Source: Serinus canaria (taxonomy: Eukaryota; Chordata; Aves; Passeriformes; Fringillidae). Taken from it: a DNA stretch of 64,000 bases. This document shows, one piece after another, positions 1 to 10,423 of the stretch (positions are counted from its first letter, which is position 1; every line of letters starts with the position of its first letter). The position numbers and the translations under genes are program-made. A model generated the notes under the pieces. That model did not search any database. It saw nothing but the letters and a program-made list of their open reading frames with translations, and was not told the DNA's origin. The stretch is from positions 36,023,245-36,087,244 of the forward strand of contig NC_066316.1 of NCBI RefSeq assembly GCF_022539315.1, in the 5' to 3' direction.

Positions 1-21
1 TCAGCATGGGAAAGTACTTAC

Positions 22-103
22 CGTTTAGGCAGAGAAGCTGCATCTTCCAGAAGAGATAGAGCTGCTTGAACCATTGCAATTGGTGTAGCAACATATCCAG
101 GCT
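22..103 (-). CDS. SCCPDH: SCCPDH exon 11, last exon in window
   Basis: Acceptor is a 15-T tract followed by GTCAG; donor GTAAGT at 21-16. It encodes EPGYVATPIAMVQAALSLLE then DAASLPK with a split codon (phase 2). The terminal exon is off the left edge. Confidence 0.93.
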
Positions 104-3100
104 CTGACAAAAAAAAAAAAAAACAAAACAAAACCAAAACCCCCCAATGAAATATGGTGCCTTGAAATGTAGAAACTAATCCTGCTCTTCCCTACAGCAT
201 TATGGAGAATAATGTGTTTGGCAATGAAAACAGCCTTTCCCATTTCAGAACAGCTTTTTTTACCTAAGTAATCAGACCAAGTAGCTGGTGCAATCCTTAA
301 GATGTAATCCAGACAAATACTGCTTCACATAATGGCCTCTAACCACACAACTGTGAGTGACCACATCATGGTGACAGAGGGCTTTCTGACACAGCAAGAG
401 CTTTCCCCATCCTGTACTTCAATTCAGAATTTTACCATGCAACACTTGCATTCTGCTACATCTCTAGTTATTTAAAGAAGCTGTGCTCCAGTAACTCATT
501 TCTGAACGTACATTCTTGCTCTCTCCAAACTTCAGATGTCATGTCCCCTCAAGGACTGACCTGAACAAAAGTATGTAATAGTCAGAAATTATACCACACC
601 AGACCTGTTTAAGTTCACTCTCTGGAAACTGGAAATAAACAAAGTACTAAGTCCAGGCTGTAACAACTAAAAACTGTCCTTACAGCCCTCTTACTTCAAA
701 AGGCCTGCTCTGCAAAAATGAAAATCAGACCAGGGAAAGTCAGAGGAAAGAGATTCACAAGAATGCAAGTGAACTGGCTATTTCAAAACCCAGGTCACAA
801 TGAATTCTAGTATCCAAGTTAATACACTGTAAAGGCTGCTGTCATTGTTTCTGTTGCAAGTGCTTCTCAAGGGTGGAAGGGACAGCAGTGCAATCAGAAA
901 TGTATTTTAGAGCAGGGAATGCTAGGCAAAATACATACCTGGTCCTTTCACTTCAGTGCAGATCTTCACATTTGGTTTGCCTTTCTCGGGATCTTGTCCC
1001 TCACTGTAACCCTCACCAAAAAAAGTCATTGTAAAAGAGGTTCCATCCATCTGTAGTGGACAAGACAAGCGTGGTCACCAAAAAAAAACCCGATTGCTAC
1101 CAGGAAAGCACAAGTAGAAAATAAAAGTATTCAAATTTTATATATCAAATCCTGCCAAATACTATAATCCATTTAAACATGAGAGGAGTTATTTTGAATT
1201 ACTGCTTAAAAGGTATAATCTGAGTTTTTAATTGCTTCCACTTGGTTGCACTGGCCTTGTACCAAAGTCTGTTTGTTCTCTCAGTACTTTCAGTCCTGGG
1301 TTTTTTGCTAATCAGTCTCCCTTGGTCATCAGCTTTGATAGAGTGCTCTGAGCCATCCATAGGAATACATCAGGCTCAGGCCCAGCAACAATATCCATTT
1401 ATTCCTCATAGGAGTTACACACACTTTGAAGTCTAAAAGCAGAAGGCATAGTTAGTTAAATATCCAGTAACTAAACAGGCACACACAACATGCATTTGGA
1501 CCTAGGGGGCAGCTGTATGAGTGGAGGCTGAGGTTACTTGGTCTGTTCAGGCTGGAGAAGAGGAGACTGAGGGGAGACCTCATTGCAGTTACACCTTCCT
1601 TATGAGAGGAAGAGTAGGGGCAGGCACTGATCTCTGTGGTGCCAGTGACAGGACTCAAGGGAATGGCCTGGAGTTGTGTCAGGGAGGTTTAAGTTGGATA
1701 TCAGGAAAAGGTTCTTCACCCAGAGGGTGGTTGGGCACTGGAACAGCTCCCCAGGGAAGTGGTCACAGCACCAGCCTGACAGAGCTCAAGAAGTGCTTGG
1801 ATAGTGCTCTCAGGCACTTGGGGTGTGACTCTTGGGGTGTCCAGTGCAGGGCCAGGACTTGGACTGTGATGATCCTTGTTGATCTCTTCTAACTCAGAAT
1901 ATTCTGTGATTAATCTAGAAATTACTTCTTTGAGGCTAAGCAGTTGACTCTAAATTACTCTTCCACCATTACCACAACAAATGTATTCTATAACTGTGGT
2001 AGAAAACAATCAGTTACCTGCTTCTGGGTTGGTCCTTTCTTTGTGAAGTATCCAGCAGAGAAAAATTCTGGGTACTGTATGAATAGAGGAGAGAAAAAAA
2101 AAATAAAATAAGAAAAAGACAACAAAAGACCAACAGTAAATAAAAGAGAGGAAAAACGATATCTCCAAACACTAAATTATTTTGTGTTTTGAAAACTTAC
2201 TTTTGTCAGAAGTTTTCTTCCAAAGTTAAACTTCACCAGAAGAAGAAATAACATGCCCAGAAACATCAGCTTGATAACAGAGCCAAGACCACCTACAGTC
2301 ACATAAGCACCATACTGGACCTGAAACAAGAGTGTATTTTCAGTGATAGGATTTACATTAATTTTTTCCATCAACTGATTTTTATAAATCAATCTACCCC
2401 CTAAGTAAGATGCCGTTATTTTGTACAACATACATTGGTTTAAACAGGGCCTTAAGCAATTGTCTTAGTTCTAAGGAACTGTTTGAAGAATGCTTCACTT
2501 CATCATTCCATTCTGGGAAGACAAGGGAACTACAGAGTGAAGAGGGAGCAGACATGGTACATAAGAACAGAAAACTTTACAGAAAGATGTGTTTTGTCAT
2601 CCAATTTCAGCCTTCTTTCCTAGGTCTTCCTTTTCTCCTTATGATTTTTTTAAAGAGAAACTGAAATAGCAACGGCAAGCCTTTCTCATTTGTAGCTTTC
2701 AAGTGCATTTTTAAAGCACCATTTCACCCCTCATTGCTTAAATGATGCCTGTGATTCTGCACAGCAGTTATACAGATTGTTGTGCTCAACTCCTCTCAGG
2801 AAACCATGGAAAACAAAAATTAATCATCTTTTCCACCACCATTACTTCACATTGCCTTTACTCTGCACACTGGAGACCCAAGCACTAAAGATATAAATGA
2901 GCAGCATATGAATTCTGTATCAGAATATTGACTACAATATACTGAGCTGGCTGTAGCTACCACAGACTACAATTATGATGCTTTTAGAAGCTCTGCTGAT
3001 ACAACAAAAAAGTCTCTGAACAGAAGCAGAATTTAATATATTTATCATGAAGGCTACTTTTCAAATATTCCTGTGACTCAAGGTTTCCATTCCCTACAAA

Positions 3101-6100
3101 TACATACCCAGAAATCAGACAGCAGGAGAACCTGACATGACAATCTCATAACTATCATGTTACCAAAGGCAAGCTCACTGGCCACAGTCTCAAGTAGCAT
3201 GAAACAGTGCACAAATAATAGTAACTTACAGGTGTTTGCTGCAACTCAGTGTGCAAATAGCGCTGAGTCCGTTTCACAACAGAGCCATCAGATCCCATGA
3301 ATGTAAGGCAGTACTCCTTGAATTCCGGACTGTAAAACATAAATCCTCTGCAAATGAAAAGAAAAATTAAGTCAGAAAAAAAATGTTCCAATCTTCACAC
3401 AAACTGAAAGAAACTGACCATAACGGCCTACCATTATCAGTTTTCTCTCAAGAATTTTTGTGACATTATCTCTTTTCACTGAAAGCAAGCAATTCCAAGT
3501 ATATCCCTGGCTCACTCAAAATTTACTGCATATAATTTACTATATGCACTATATCAAGGATGAGTTTGATAATCAATATAATAGTATTTTCATTTTTTTT
3601 CCCACCATTCTACTAATCGCTTCTGAAATCAAAAGTTTCCCATGTCACTAGCAGTCCTTTGGAATGGATTAACTTTGAGACCCAGTAAATGCTGGGACAT
3701 GTTCTCTTTTCAGTGAGATATGAACAAGTCAGTAAAACTGAACTTATCTTCAATTCGACTAGATGAGCATCTATGTGTTCATACTATACTAAAGTCCTAA
3801 CTGCATCTTTTTATTATTTAATACTGTAGCAATCTGTATGATAAATACAGGAACTGTTAGGAGACTGTATATTCCACATCTTATGCTTATACCTTTTTTT
3901 AAGCTTTGCACCAACTACTGGAACAGGGGCATATCCTATCTGTTTTCGCAGTTTCTTCAGGCTGGCTTCATCTGCAAGGCCATACACAGCTGATTTCCAG
4001 GTCCCATCATGTACACCAAGACCCTTGTGACATACCATGAAACAATAATTAGTTCAGTACTTAAAGGTTTCATGGATTATTTTAATAATATTAGAATCAC
4101 TGCATGTATTATAATCATTACACATAAATGTTATGATGATAATGTATTGAAATGGTGTGGGTTGACCTTGGCTGGATGTCAGGTGTTTACCAAGACACTC
4201 CATAACTCTCCTCCTAGCTAAGATAGGGAGAGGAGAAAATAAGATGGAAAAATCCTTGTGTGCAAAGATAGAGGCAAGTCAATAAAGCAAAACCTGCATA
4301 TGGAAGCAAAGGTGTAGTAGTAGTAACAAATGCCTCCCCACCCCCCTACCCCCAACCCTTCTCCCCCTTAGCCTTTATTGCTGAGCAGAACTCACACAGT
4401 ATGGAACATCCCTCTGGTCAATTTGGGGCAGCTGTCCAGGCTATGTCCCCTCCCAGTATCCTGCCCACCCCAGGCCATGAGACGAGGGGGGGAATGCTGC
4501 AGAGACAGCCTGAGTGCTGTGCCAGCACCGCTCAGCAGTAGCCAGAACACTGCTGTGTACTGACACCTCTGTAGCTGCCACACAAAGCTCAGCACTGCAA
4601 GGGCTGCTCTGGGGAAATGAACTCCAGATCAGCCAGACCCACTGCAATCCCTCTCTCCACATGATCTGCTACATACTCAGGACCCACAGAATTTAATATA
4701 TATCTGCAGCTTTTCTAACCATCTCAGGATAGTTAATTCTCATTATTGAAATCCCTTCTTACCGCCACTGTGAACTTATGTTATATATTTAAAAATATGT
4801 CCTCACATCCAACATATATACATTCCCATGAACTACTGTCCCCTGTTGCTTAACAGATATTACTCTCCCATTTCATGGGATTCCTCCACTCCTCCAGATG
4901 TTTTTTAAGAACAAAAATGGTTTCTAAGCAAGATGGATACTCATGCCTGGAGCAGTAGTGTTTGGTTGTTGGGCATCAAGACTGACTTGGATCATTGTTG
5001 CATTGTTTTAACAACAGAATTAGAATTTTTACATATATTATGCATTATTATAATTACTGTCCACAGGTATTATCATTACATGCATTAAAGTACATTGAAA
5101 CAACCTTCCCCCCACCAACAAACAAAAAACCCAAATAGCCTAACACTAGGATTACTGGCAATACACTCTGGACCTGTTACAGTTTCACTTGTGTAAAAAT
5201 CCTTCCCACATGTCTGCAAAAGCAAAATAGTTATTGGAGCTGCTTACCAGAGCTAAGTGTAGGTAGACAGCTCTGCAAACAGACCTTACAAAAGGGTGTT
5301 AGGATACTTTTAGTAGCTCCTAAAGAATAAAGTTCTTAGACTTATCAAAGACCTGCCAGCTTGCTCCTTGGTCTGACTTAACGTAGCAACAGTTATTCTG
5401 CCAGGCTGTGGTGATGTTATCGCAAATACTCCTGAGTTTCGGGAAGGAAGAAACCAACTAACCTCAGGCCCAGATTTCACCGACAGGAAACTCTCAACAG
5501 CAGTTAAGGTACCTGTAAGGGAGGGGAAAATATTACATATTTTCAATATTGCATAGTGGCACATGCTGTCATTAGTGTGCAAAGCCAGAGAATGCTCTGG
5601 TGGACTCAAAACAGCAGGCCACTGACATTTAGCTAAAAAAGCAGAGTTACATCTTTATCTCAAAGTAATGTAACATTAAGATGCACAGGTATTTGACTTA
5701 GCAAGTATTACATTTCTTGTGTAAATTACTTCAATACAGGTCACTAGTATTGCCTCTATTAATTAATTTTTTTCATTTATCTAATGAATGAGATAATGTA
5801 AAAAATTCATTGATAAAAGGGAAAATAATATTGAGAGCCACATTTAGTTTTTCTCCAGGTTTCAAAATAAAGGATGATGTAGGCTGTGAAAGCAAACATG
5901 AACTTAAAAATTTTGTTACAGCCAAGCTACAAAAAACCCACCACCAAAACAAAACAACCCACAACCCTCCCAAAAACCCAAAACACAGAAAATATTTTAT
6001 TTTAGCATAGTTTAAAACAGTGTTCTGCAAAGAATGCTTAGTTTGATGAACAGCAGAACAACACAATGCCTCCAAATTCTGATTTGTTTTGCATTTGCTT

Positions 6101-9100
6101 AGTTCCTTTGAGATTGGAAAACTGTATTTGTGTGCATAAATTTCAATATAGCAAGCAACTGGATATACAGAGGTAATGCCATAAAGTCAAAATAGGAAGA
6201 GATAAAAGACATCTATTCAAAACAGGTATCAAACATCAAATTACAACCTCATGAACATCCAGTTACTCATTTCCATACCTTGATTCTCCTTCAGTCAGAT
6301 CTGAATTGAGGTTTCTTCAACTGAATGCTGACTCCAATGTAAATCTATCCCATTTGGCAGCCTTTTTAATAGCTCATAAAAGCAAAACATTTGGATACTC
6401 TTATGGGCCCTCCCAACTGAAAGTCAGACCTGATGAACAGAGTATCCTCATCTGGGATCAGGATCAAATACTATTTACATAGAATTAAATCCTCTCACAT
6501 ATTTTCTTGAATATATTTCAGTTACCCTCTAGCTGCTATAAAAGTAAAAGGCACTGCTACTTACACTGACAAAACAGTTTTTCAGAGCTTGCAGTTGAAA
6601 AAGGAAACTTGGGAAACCTGGTACCCCCCAGTCTGTGGACCCCTTCCCACTGTGTCTTCCCTACAAGATTCTCACTGCACAAGAGGCAATTGTGCTGAGG
6701 CTGCCTAGGGACATCCACACATTGGCTGAGCAGCCTGCTGCTCACAGCTGAACATTCTGTCCTCTCAGATTCACAGAATATCCTGAGCTGGAGGGGACCC
6801 CTGAGCACAACTGAGTGAATGGCCCTCGTGGGGATGGAACCCACAAGGTCAGTGTTATTAGCAGCCTGCTCTGAACAACTGGGCTCATCACAGCTCATCT
6901 GTATCCCTCTTGGTGAGCATCAGGACCATGACTCCTCCCCTACCCAATGACCCATCCAATGGGAATATGACACTCAATTTCTCTCTACCACATTTGGTTG
7001 AAACTGGTCACCTGGTAAAGGCAGGCAAAAAGAGACACTGAGTTTCCACAGGACCACTGCTGCTTTAGGAAACCAGATGAGAGCATAATCTGCATTCCTT
7101 TTCCACCATAAAAATACACTTATTCTAGTCACCTTTCAACTTGTCTCTGGTGTACAGTACTCCCATATCCGCTGGTATGGAGTCAAAGCCACAGCTTCCA
7201 ACGACATATACTCCCTTTTCTGCAGCTCTCTCATTGTATTTCAGGTACATTCCTTCCAGAAACTGAAACACAACCAGAACAAATATTTTAAGCTGAAATT
7301 CATTCTTGGCCATACCAAATATCAGCCATCAGCCCTTCACTGTCGCATCATAGCACCCTCCATGCTTCAAACCACTTACGAGTATCTTTGACAGATACAT
7401 ATGATTCCTGGTCTGTAGTATGAAAGTTTCACAGCAGTGAAAAGAATAGTACAAAATTCCTATGTAGTATCAAAACAGGGTTGAAGCATATTCAGCAATT
7501 TGGGACTTCCACAGAGACCCAAAGAGGCAGCCTTAAAAGCAAGAAAACAATATAACCAAGTATAGTGTACTTTAAAATAATTACTGCATCTTGAAATTGC
7601 AGATCAGGAGGCAGAATTTGTCTTCATGTTCAGAAACATAAGCAGAAACATGAAACAAACTAAACAAACACTCCTTTTTCAGAGCCTTGACATAAGGTAA
7701 TGTTTTTTTACCATCACATACCTGGGGTTCTCCACTAATGTCAATGCAGCTTGCACCATTCTCAACACAAGCTTCGACCACAGGTTCCCCAAAGAATCTA
7801 TACTATAAAAGGAAAGAACACCAGAATGTAACAAAAGAAAACCCACAAGCCACAACTCACCCAGTGTGCTTTATCTAAAATGTATCTCTGCAATAAAAGT
7901 GAACCTGGTGGCTATTGATTTTTCTAAGTGGGGCTAAAATGCAAGAGAACTTCTATTTCTTGGGAGTGTGGGGAGAAGAAAACATAAACATCACTGCTGC
8001 CAATGGAGCTTGCTGCAAACTACTGCACCTGATTTCTCTCATGAAATCAGATCAGATCACCAAGACCAACTGAATACTGTCACTAATTAATTTCACTTTA
8101 CACTTTCTGCACTCTTATTATCAGCATATTCTCTGCTTAAACACTGAATTTCAAAGACATGGTCATGACCCAACTTCCACCTCACACACTCTGATGCTCT
8201 CTGAATGCAATGGAAATGCTGCCACTGAGTTTTAAAAGGGCCAAGCGCTTCTGGCAGCAAGCCTGTGGGACCCTTTTCCAGCTCCGTGCTTAACCCTAGC
8301 AGCACTGACATTTTGGCCCAACCCAAAACGCTGCACCAAACTTTACCATCAGTATCTCAGGCTGCCTGTGAAAGACTGAAAACCAACTCCGCTGCATTTC
8401 AGTGCGGATACCTATCCGTGAACCGCACCACCTGCGACGGCGGTGGGAAACCCTTCGGCCACAGCAGTGCACAGCTGTACTGGGAACTCCGGGCTCGAGT
8501 TCCACCAGCTGCGCTGTCCCTGCGCGGCCGCGGCAGCTCAGGGACCGTGCCGGCCGGTCCGGCGCAGGCAGCCCGGCCGCCCGCAGCCGAGGGACGGCCC
8601 CGGGGGCGGACAGGCCGCGGGGGCACCGCCCCGCCCGCATCCCGCACTCACCGGGCCCACGCAGTTGAGCACCACTCGGGTCTGCTTCGCCATGGCGGCC
8701 AGCGAGCCCGCGTCGCCCACATCGCAGAGCAGCACGCCGACCTCCTCCCCGGGCGCCGCCTTCCCTGCGCACCGGAGACCGTCGTCACTGACACCGCTCC
8801 GCCCGGGACGAGCCCCCTCGTCCCCGGCGCAGCGCCGGGGCTCGCCCCGCTTCTCTCCTCAGCCCTTGCCCGCACACCCGACCCGCCGGGCCTCCCCGGG
8901 CAGCGGCGCTGCGCCCCCGCCCCGGCCGCGGCCCGTACCCAGCCGCTCGGCCGCCCGATCCAGCACCGCCCGCAGCTTCTCGCGGCTCCTCCCGGCCACG
9001 GCCCAGCGCAGGCGGCCGCTGCACAGCTGCCCCTCGCCGGCGCCCGTCGCCGCCGCCGCCCGTGCCACCTCCTCCACCACGAACTGGCCGGTGAAGCCCG

Positions 9101-9143
9101 ACGCGCCGAACACCACGATGTCGTAGACCCGCCCGGCCGCCAT
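22..9143 (-). CDS. SCCPDH: Saccharopine dehydrogenase-like oxidoreductase, 11 of about 12 coding exons, 3' end off window
   Basis: I assembled 11 exons by hand: 9143-8939, 8764-8652, 7802-7722, 7262-7133, 5512-5463, 4023-3893, 3347-3230, 2320-2201, 2074-2018, 1050-939 and 103-22. All introns are GT-AG and the phases join with no stop, giving 399 codons plus 2 bases. The human protein is about 429 residues, so only the final exon (about 30 codons) is missing to the left. The N-terminus carries the Rossmann-type glycine motif GASGFTG (residues 12-18), then NCVGP, SCIDISGEPQ and GFDSIPAD, all hallmarks of this family. Exon 8 encodes a hydrophobic stretch (IKLMFLGMLFLLLVKF) that may associate with membranes. 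Vertebrate SCCPDH is reported on lipid droplets and in membrane fractions; its substrate is not established, and it is distinct from the lysine-degradation enzyme AASS. Start: ATG at 9143 is in good Kozak context and best matches the human N-terminus; in-frame upstream ATGs exist at 9164 and 9212. Introns hold a CR1, a solo LTR and a SINE-like element. Confidence 0.96.
104..938 (-). other. SCCPDH intron 10, no recognised element
   Basis: An 835-base intron. It starts (plus-strand left side) with an A15 run and A/C-rich simple sequence, the complement of the exon 11 pyrimidine tract. I see no other gene or repeat. Confidence 0.7.
939..1050 (-). CDS. SCCPDH: SCCPDH exon 10
   Basis: Acceptor CTACAG, donor GTATGT. 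The 112 bases encode MDGTSFTMTFFGEGYSEGQD through KPNVKICTEVKGP, ending in phase 1. SFTMTFFGEGYS corresponds to a conserved C-terminal block. Confidence 0.93.
1500..1911 (+). mobile_element. CR1 LINE 3' fragment
   Basis: The plus strand reads like the end of avian CR1: TTGGGCACTGGAACAGCTCC, then CAAGAAGTGCTTGGATAG and a terminal ATTCTGTGATT. It is 5'-truncated, as usual for CR1, and sits in SCCPDH intron 9. The same subfamily occurs at 22438-22812 and, reversed, at 43121-43355. A 123-residue open frame here is repeat-derived, not a gene. Confidence 0.85.
2018..2074 (-). CDS. SCCPDH: SCCPDH exon 9
   Basis: A short 57-base exon encoding YPEFFSAGYFTKKGPTQKQ, found by continuing the frame and matching the family sequence. 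Acceptor CATACAG, donor GTAACT. Confidence 0.92.
2201..2320 (-). CDS. SCCPDH: SCCPDH exon 8 (hydrophobic segment)
   Basis: A 120-base, phase 0 exon, acceptor TTTCAG, donor GTAAGT. It encodes VQYGAYVTVGGLGSVIKLMF then LGMLFLLLVKFNFGRKLLTK. The run of about 18 hydrophobic residues is the likely membrane or lipid-droplet contact. Confidence 0.95.
2321..3892 (-). other. SCCPDH introns 6 and 7, nothing recognised apart from exon 7
   Basis: AT-rich intronic DNA on both sides of exon 7 (3230-3347). No repeat family, RNA gene or extra exon was recognised. Confidence 0.6.
3230..3347 (-). CDS. SCCPDH: SCCPDH exon 7
   Basis: Acceptor TTTGCAG, donor GTAAGT. It encodes FKEYCLTFMGSDGSVVKRTQ then RYLHTELQQTP. 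FMGSD and VVKRTQRYL match the mammalian protein. Confidence 0.94.
3893..4023 (-). CDS. SCCPDH: SCCPDH exon 6
   Basis: Acceptor CACAAG, donor GTATAA. It encodes GLGVHDGTWKSAVYGLADEA and ends AKLKK with a split arginine (phase 2). HDGTWKSA is a family signature. The acceptor has little pyrimidine tract, yet the reading frame and homology fix it. Confidence 0.93.
4153..4646 (-). mobile_element. Solo LTR of an avian endogenous retrovirus
   Basis: This stretch matches in order a common avian ERV LTR, read on the minus strand. It starts near TGCAGTGGGTCTGGCTGATC at 4646, passes the GCTGAGCGGTGCTGG block and the GACCAGAGGGATGTTCCATA block, has AATAAA in the R-like region near 4380, and ends near CAGCCAAGGTCAACCCAC. 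Ends look like TG...CA, but I see no clear target-site duplication. No gag, pol or env is attached, so it is a solo LTR. It lies in SCCPDH intron 5 about 130 bases from exon 6, in the same transcriptional orientation as SCCPDH, so its promoter and polyadenylation signals face with the gene. The class is not resolvable by eye. Confidence 0.75.
4336..4367 (-). other. G-quadruplex-capable tract
   Basis: The plus strand has five C-runs of 4, 6, 5, 3 and 5 separated by loops of 1, 2, 2 and 4 bases. The minus strand, which is the SCCPDH sense strand, therefore carries G-runs meeting the usual G3+ N1-7 rule, inside the LTR. Confidence 0.7.
5463..5512 (-). CDS. SCCPDH: SCCPDH exon 5
   Basis: A 50-base exon after a pyrimidine-rich acceptor (CCTTACAG), donor GTTAGT. 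With the split glycine it encodes GTLTAVESFLSVKSGPE and restores phase 0. Confidence 0.94.
6768..6894 (-). mobile_element. SINE-like element with tRNA-Ile head and CR1-type tail (TguSINE1-like)
   Basis: On the minus strand 6894-6821 resembles a degraded tRNA-Ile(AAT): a GAGCCCAGTTGTTCAGAGC box A region, an anticodon arm with CTGCTAATAACA, and a GGGTTCCATCCCC box B region. It runs directly into a CR1-type tail, AGCTCAGGATATTCTGTGA, ending near 6768. Passerine birds carry SINEs built this way (TguSINE1). Several base pairs are broken, so it is not a working tRNA gene. It lies in SCCPDH intron 4. Confidence 0.7.
7133..7262 (-). CDS. SCCPDH: SCCPDH exon 4
   Basis: Acceptor TTTCAG, donor GTGACT. 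The 130 bases encode FLEGMYLKYNERAAEKGV and then the strongly conserved GFDSIPADMGVLYTR, ending in phase 1. Confidence 0.95.
7263..8651 (-). other. SCCPDH introns 2 and 3, nothing recognised apart from exon 3
   Basis: Intronic DNA on both sides of exon 3 (7722-7802). GC content rises sharply above about 8400 as the CpG island begins. No RNA gene or mobile element was recognised. Confidence 0.6.
7722..7802 (-). CDS. SCCPDH: SCCPDH exon 3
   Basis: An 81-base, 27-codon exon with acceptor TTATAG and donor GTATGT. It encodes YRFFGEPVVEACVENGASC then IDISGEPQ, the most conserved core of the family. Both ends are phase 0. Confidence 0.95.
8652..8764 (-). CDS. SCCPDH: SCCPDH exon 2
   Basis: The acceptor ends GCGCAG and the donor is GTGAGT. 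The exon encodes residues 69-106, including LLCDVGDAGSLAAMAKQT and ending VVLNCVGP, and stops in phase 0. Length 113 fits the phase left by exon 1. Confidence 0.93.
8939..9143 (-). CDS. SCCPDH: SCCPDH exon 1
   Basis: It encodes residues 1-68 plus one base, starting MAAGRVYDIVVFGASGFTGQ, the nucleotide-binding N-terminus. The donor is GTACGG, after the G that opens a split glycine codon. The exon is very GC-rich and lies in the CpG island. Residues AVAGRSREKL match the family closely. Confidence 0.93.
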
Positions 9144-9420
9144 GGCGCTACTGCGGACTGCCATGGGGCGAGCAACCTTCGTACTGGCGGCGGCGCCGGG
9201 CAGCGCTGGCATGACAGCCCCGCTCCGCCCCGCCCCGGCCCGCCCCGCCGGGCCCGCCCCGCGCCCCCTCGGGCTGCGCCCGTGCCCGCCCGGCCCGAGC
9301 GCAGCCTTGGCTCGGCTTGCGGCGGCGAAGGGAGCGCCGCAGCCTCCCGGGGCGTTTAACGGACCGCGAGGGAGTACAAGTGTGCCGGGGGCGCCTGGAG
9401 CCCAGCGGCGTAAGGACCTT

Positions 9421-9488
9421 TATAGGGAGAGGCCCTAAAATGGTTTAGGGGAGTCCTAATGGTATAGGGAGAGGCCCTAAAATGGTTT
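9421..9488. repeat. Direct duplication of 26 bases, period 42
   Basis: TATAGGGAGAGGCCCTAAAA followed by TGGTTT occurs at 9421-9446 and again at 9463-9488. The second copy runs into the CR1 end, so the duplication spans the CR1 junction at the edge of the CpG island. Confidence 0.85.
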
Positions 9489-10025
9489 GGATTGGAAGGG
9501 ATTTAAAGATCAGCCCCCCTGCCATGGCGTGCGCATGGCATGCATTGCTGTGGGCAAGGTCACTTTTACTCGACCACTTGAGCTTTTTGCTCAAAGCCTC
9601 ATCCAACCTGGCCTTGAACCCATTGCTGTGGGCAAGGACGCTTTTACTCGACCACTTGAGCTTTTTGCTCAAAACCTCATCCAACCTGGCCTTGAACCCC
9701 TTCAGGGATGTGTCATCCTCAATCCCTCAGAGCAACCTGTTCCGGAGCCTCGACTCTCTTACAGTAAAGGGTTTTCCCCTAATACCTAATCTAAACCTAC
9801 TCTCTTTCCATTTCCTTTTTTCCTGTCACTGCATGGCCTTGTAAATAGCCTCGCCTCAGGCTGCAATTAGGTCACGCTGAAGTTTTCACTTTTCCAGGCT
9901 GAACAAACCCAATCCTCTCAGCCTTTCCTCATAGGAGAGGTGCTCCATCCCTCTGATCAACTTGCTGCTCCTCCTCTGGGTCACCATTGTTTGGTCCCAA
10001 AGCAGATATCCTCTCTCATGATGAG
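9479..10025 (-). mobile_element. CR1 LINE 3' fragment with internal duplication
   Basis: The plus strand begins AATGGTTTGGATTGGAAGGG and contains CATCCAACCTGGCCTTGAAC and CAATCCTCTCAGCCTTTCCT, the complement of avian CR1 3' sequence. It inserted just upstream of the SCCPDH CpG island and is old but recognisable throughout. Confidence 0.85.
9543..9698. repeat. Two tandem 78-base units inside CR1
   Basis: The unit starting CATTGCTGTGGGCAAGG and ending CTGGCCTTGAACC occurs at 9543-9620 and 9621-9698 with only a few differences (GTCAC versus GACGC, AAGCC versus AAACC). Normal CR1 has one copy. Confidence 0.9.
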
Positions 10026-10423
10026 CGTGGCTCTGTGGGGATTTCAGCACAGGTAATACAGGTGGTTGGAAAACTGTTACTAATAAAAAAGAGAAATTTA
10101 ATGACCTGGAAATAAAAGGAAACACTGTTACGCCACAATTGCAGCAAATATTTATGTTATGCTCAACAATTGAAACAGAACGACACAACATGTCAAGTTC
10201 CTGTTGCAGCAGGGGGAATTGGTGGCCCTGCAGACGAACTTCAGTATGGAGCATCCCTGACTGCACGGGGTGGTGAGGCCACGTTTTCTGTGTTTTCATG
10301 GCCAGGCTGCTCACCTGAATTCCAGAGGCTTGTAGCATGTCCTGCAAAGGGAAGCGGCCTCGTGAATCCTCCTCACTGGCCCATTTTCCCAGGGAGCACC
10401 TACCATATTTAATTGTTCCCAAC

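Larger units (their letters stand above)
8440..9420 (-). promoter_or_regulatory. SCCPDH: CpG island and promoter of SCCPDH
   Basis: A sharply bounded stretch very rich in G+C and CpG covers exons 1 and 2 and about 280 bases upstream of the start. A cluster of GC boxes (repeated CCGCCC/CGCCCC on the plus strand) lies at about 9224-9262, roughly 80-120 bases upstream of the ATG at 9143. No TATA box is obvious, so a dispersed CpG-type promoter is expected. The transcription start is inferred near 9200-9270, not seen. Confidence 0.85.

Noticed and set aside
1521..1892. 123-codon plus-strand open frame
   Set aside because: It falls inside the CR1 3' fragment and reflects repeat sequence.
6821..6894. 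Functional tRNA-Ile gene
   Set aside because: Arms carry several mismatches, the acceptor ends do not pair and the sequence runs directly into a CR1-type tail, so it is better called a SINE-like element.
8265..9359. 364-codon plus-strand open frame, and other long frames on both strands at 8296-9175
   Set aside because: They lie in the CpG island, where stop codons are rare by composition, and run antisense to SCCPDH exons 1 and 2. Ala/Pro/Arg-rich with no family similarity.
9886..10422. 178-codon minus-strand frame
   Set aside because: Its C-terminal part is CR1 sequence; the rest has no family similarity.
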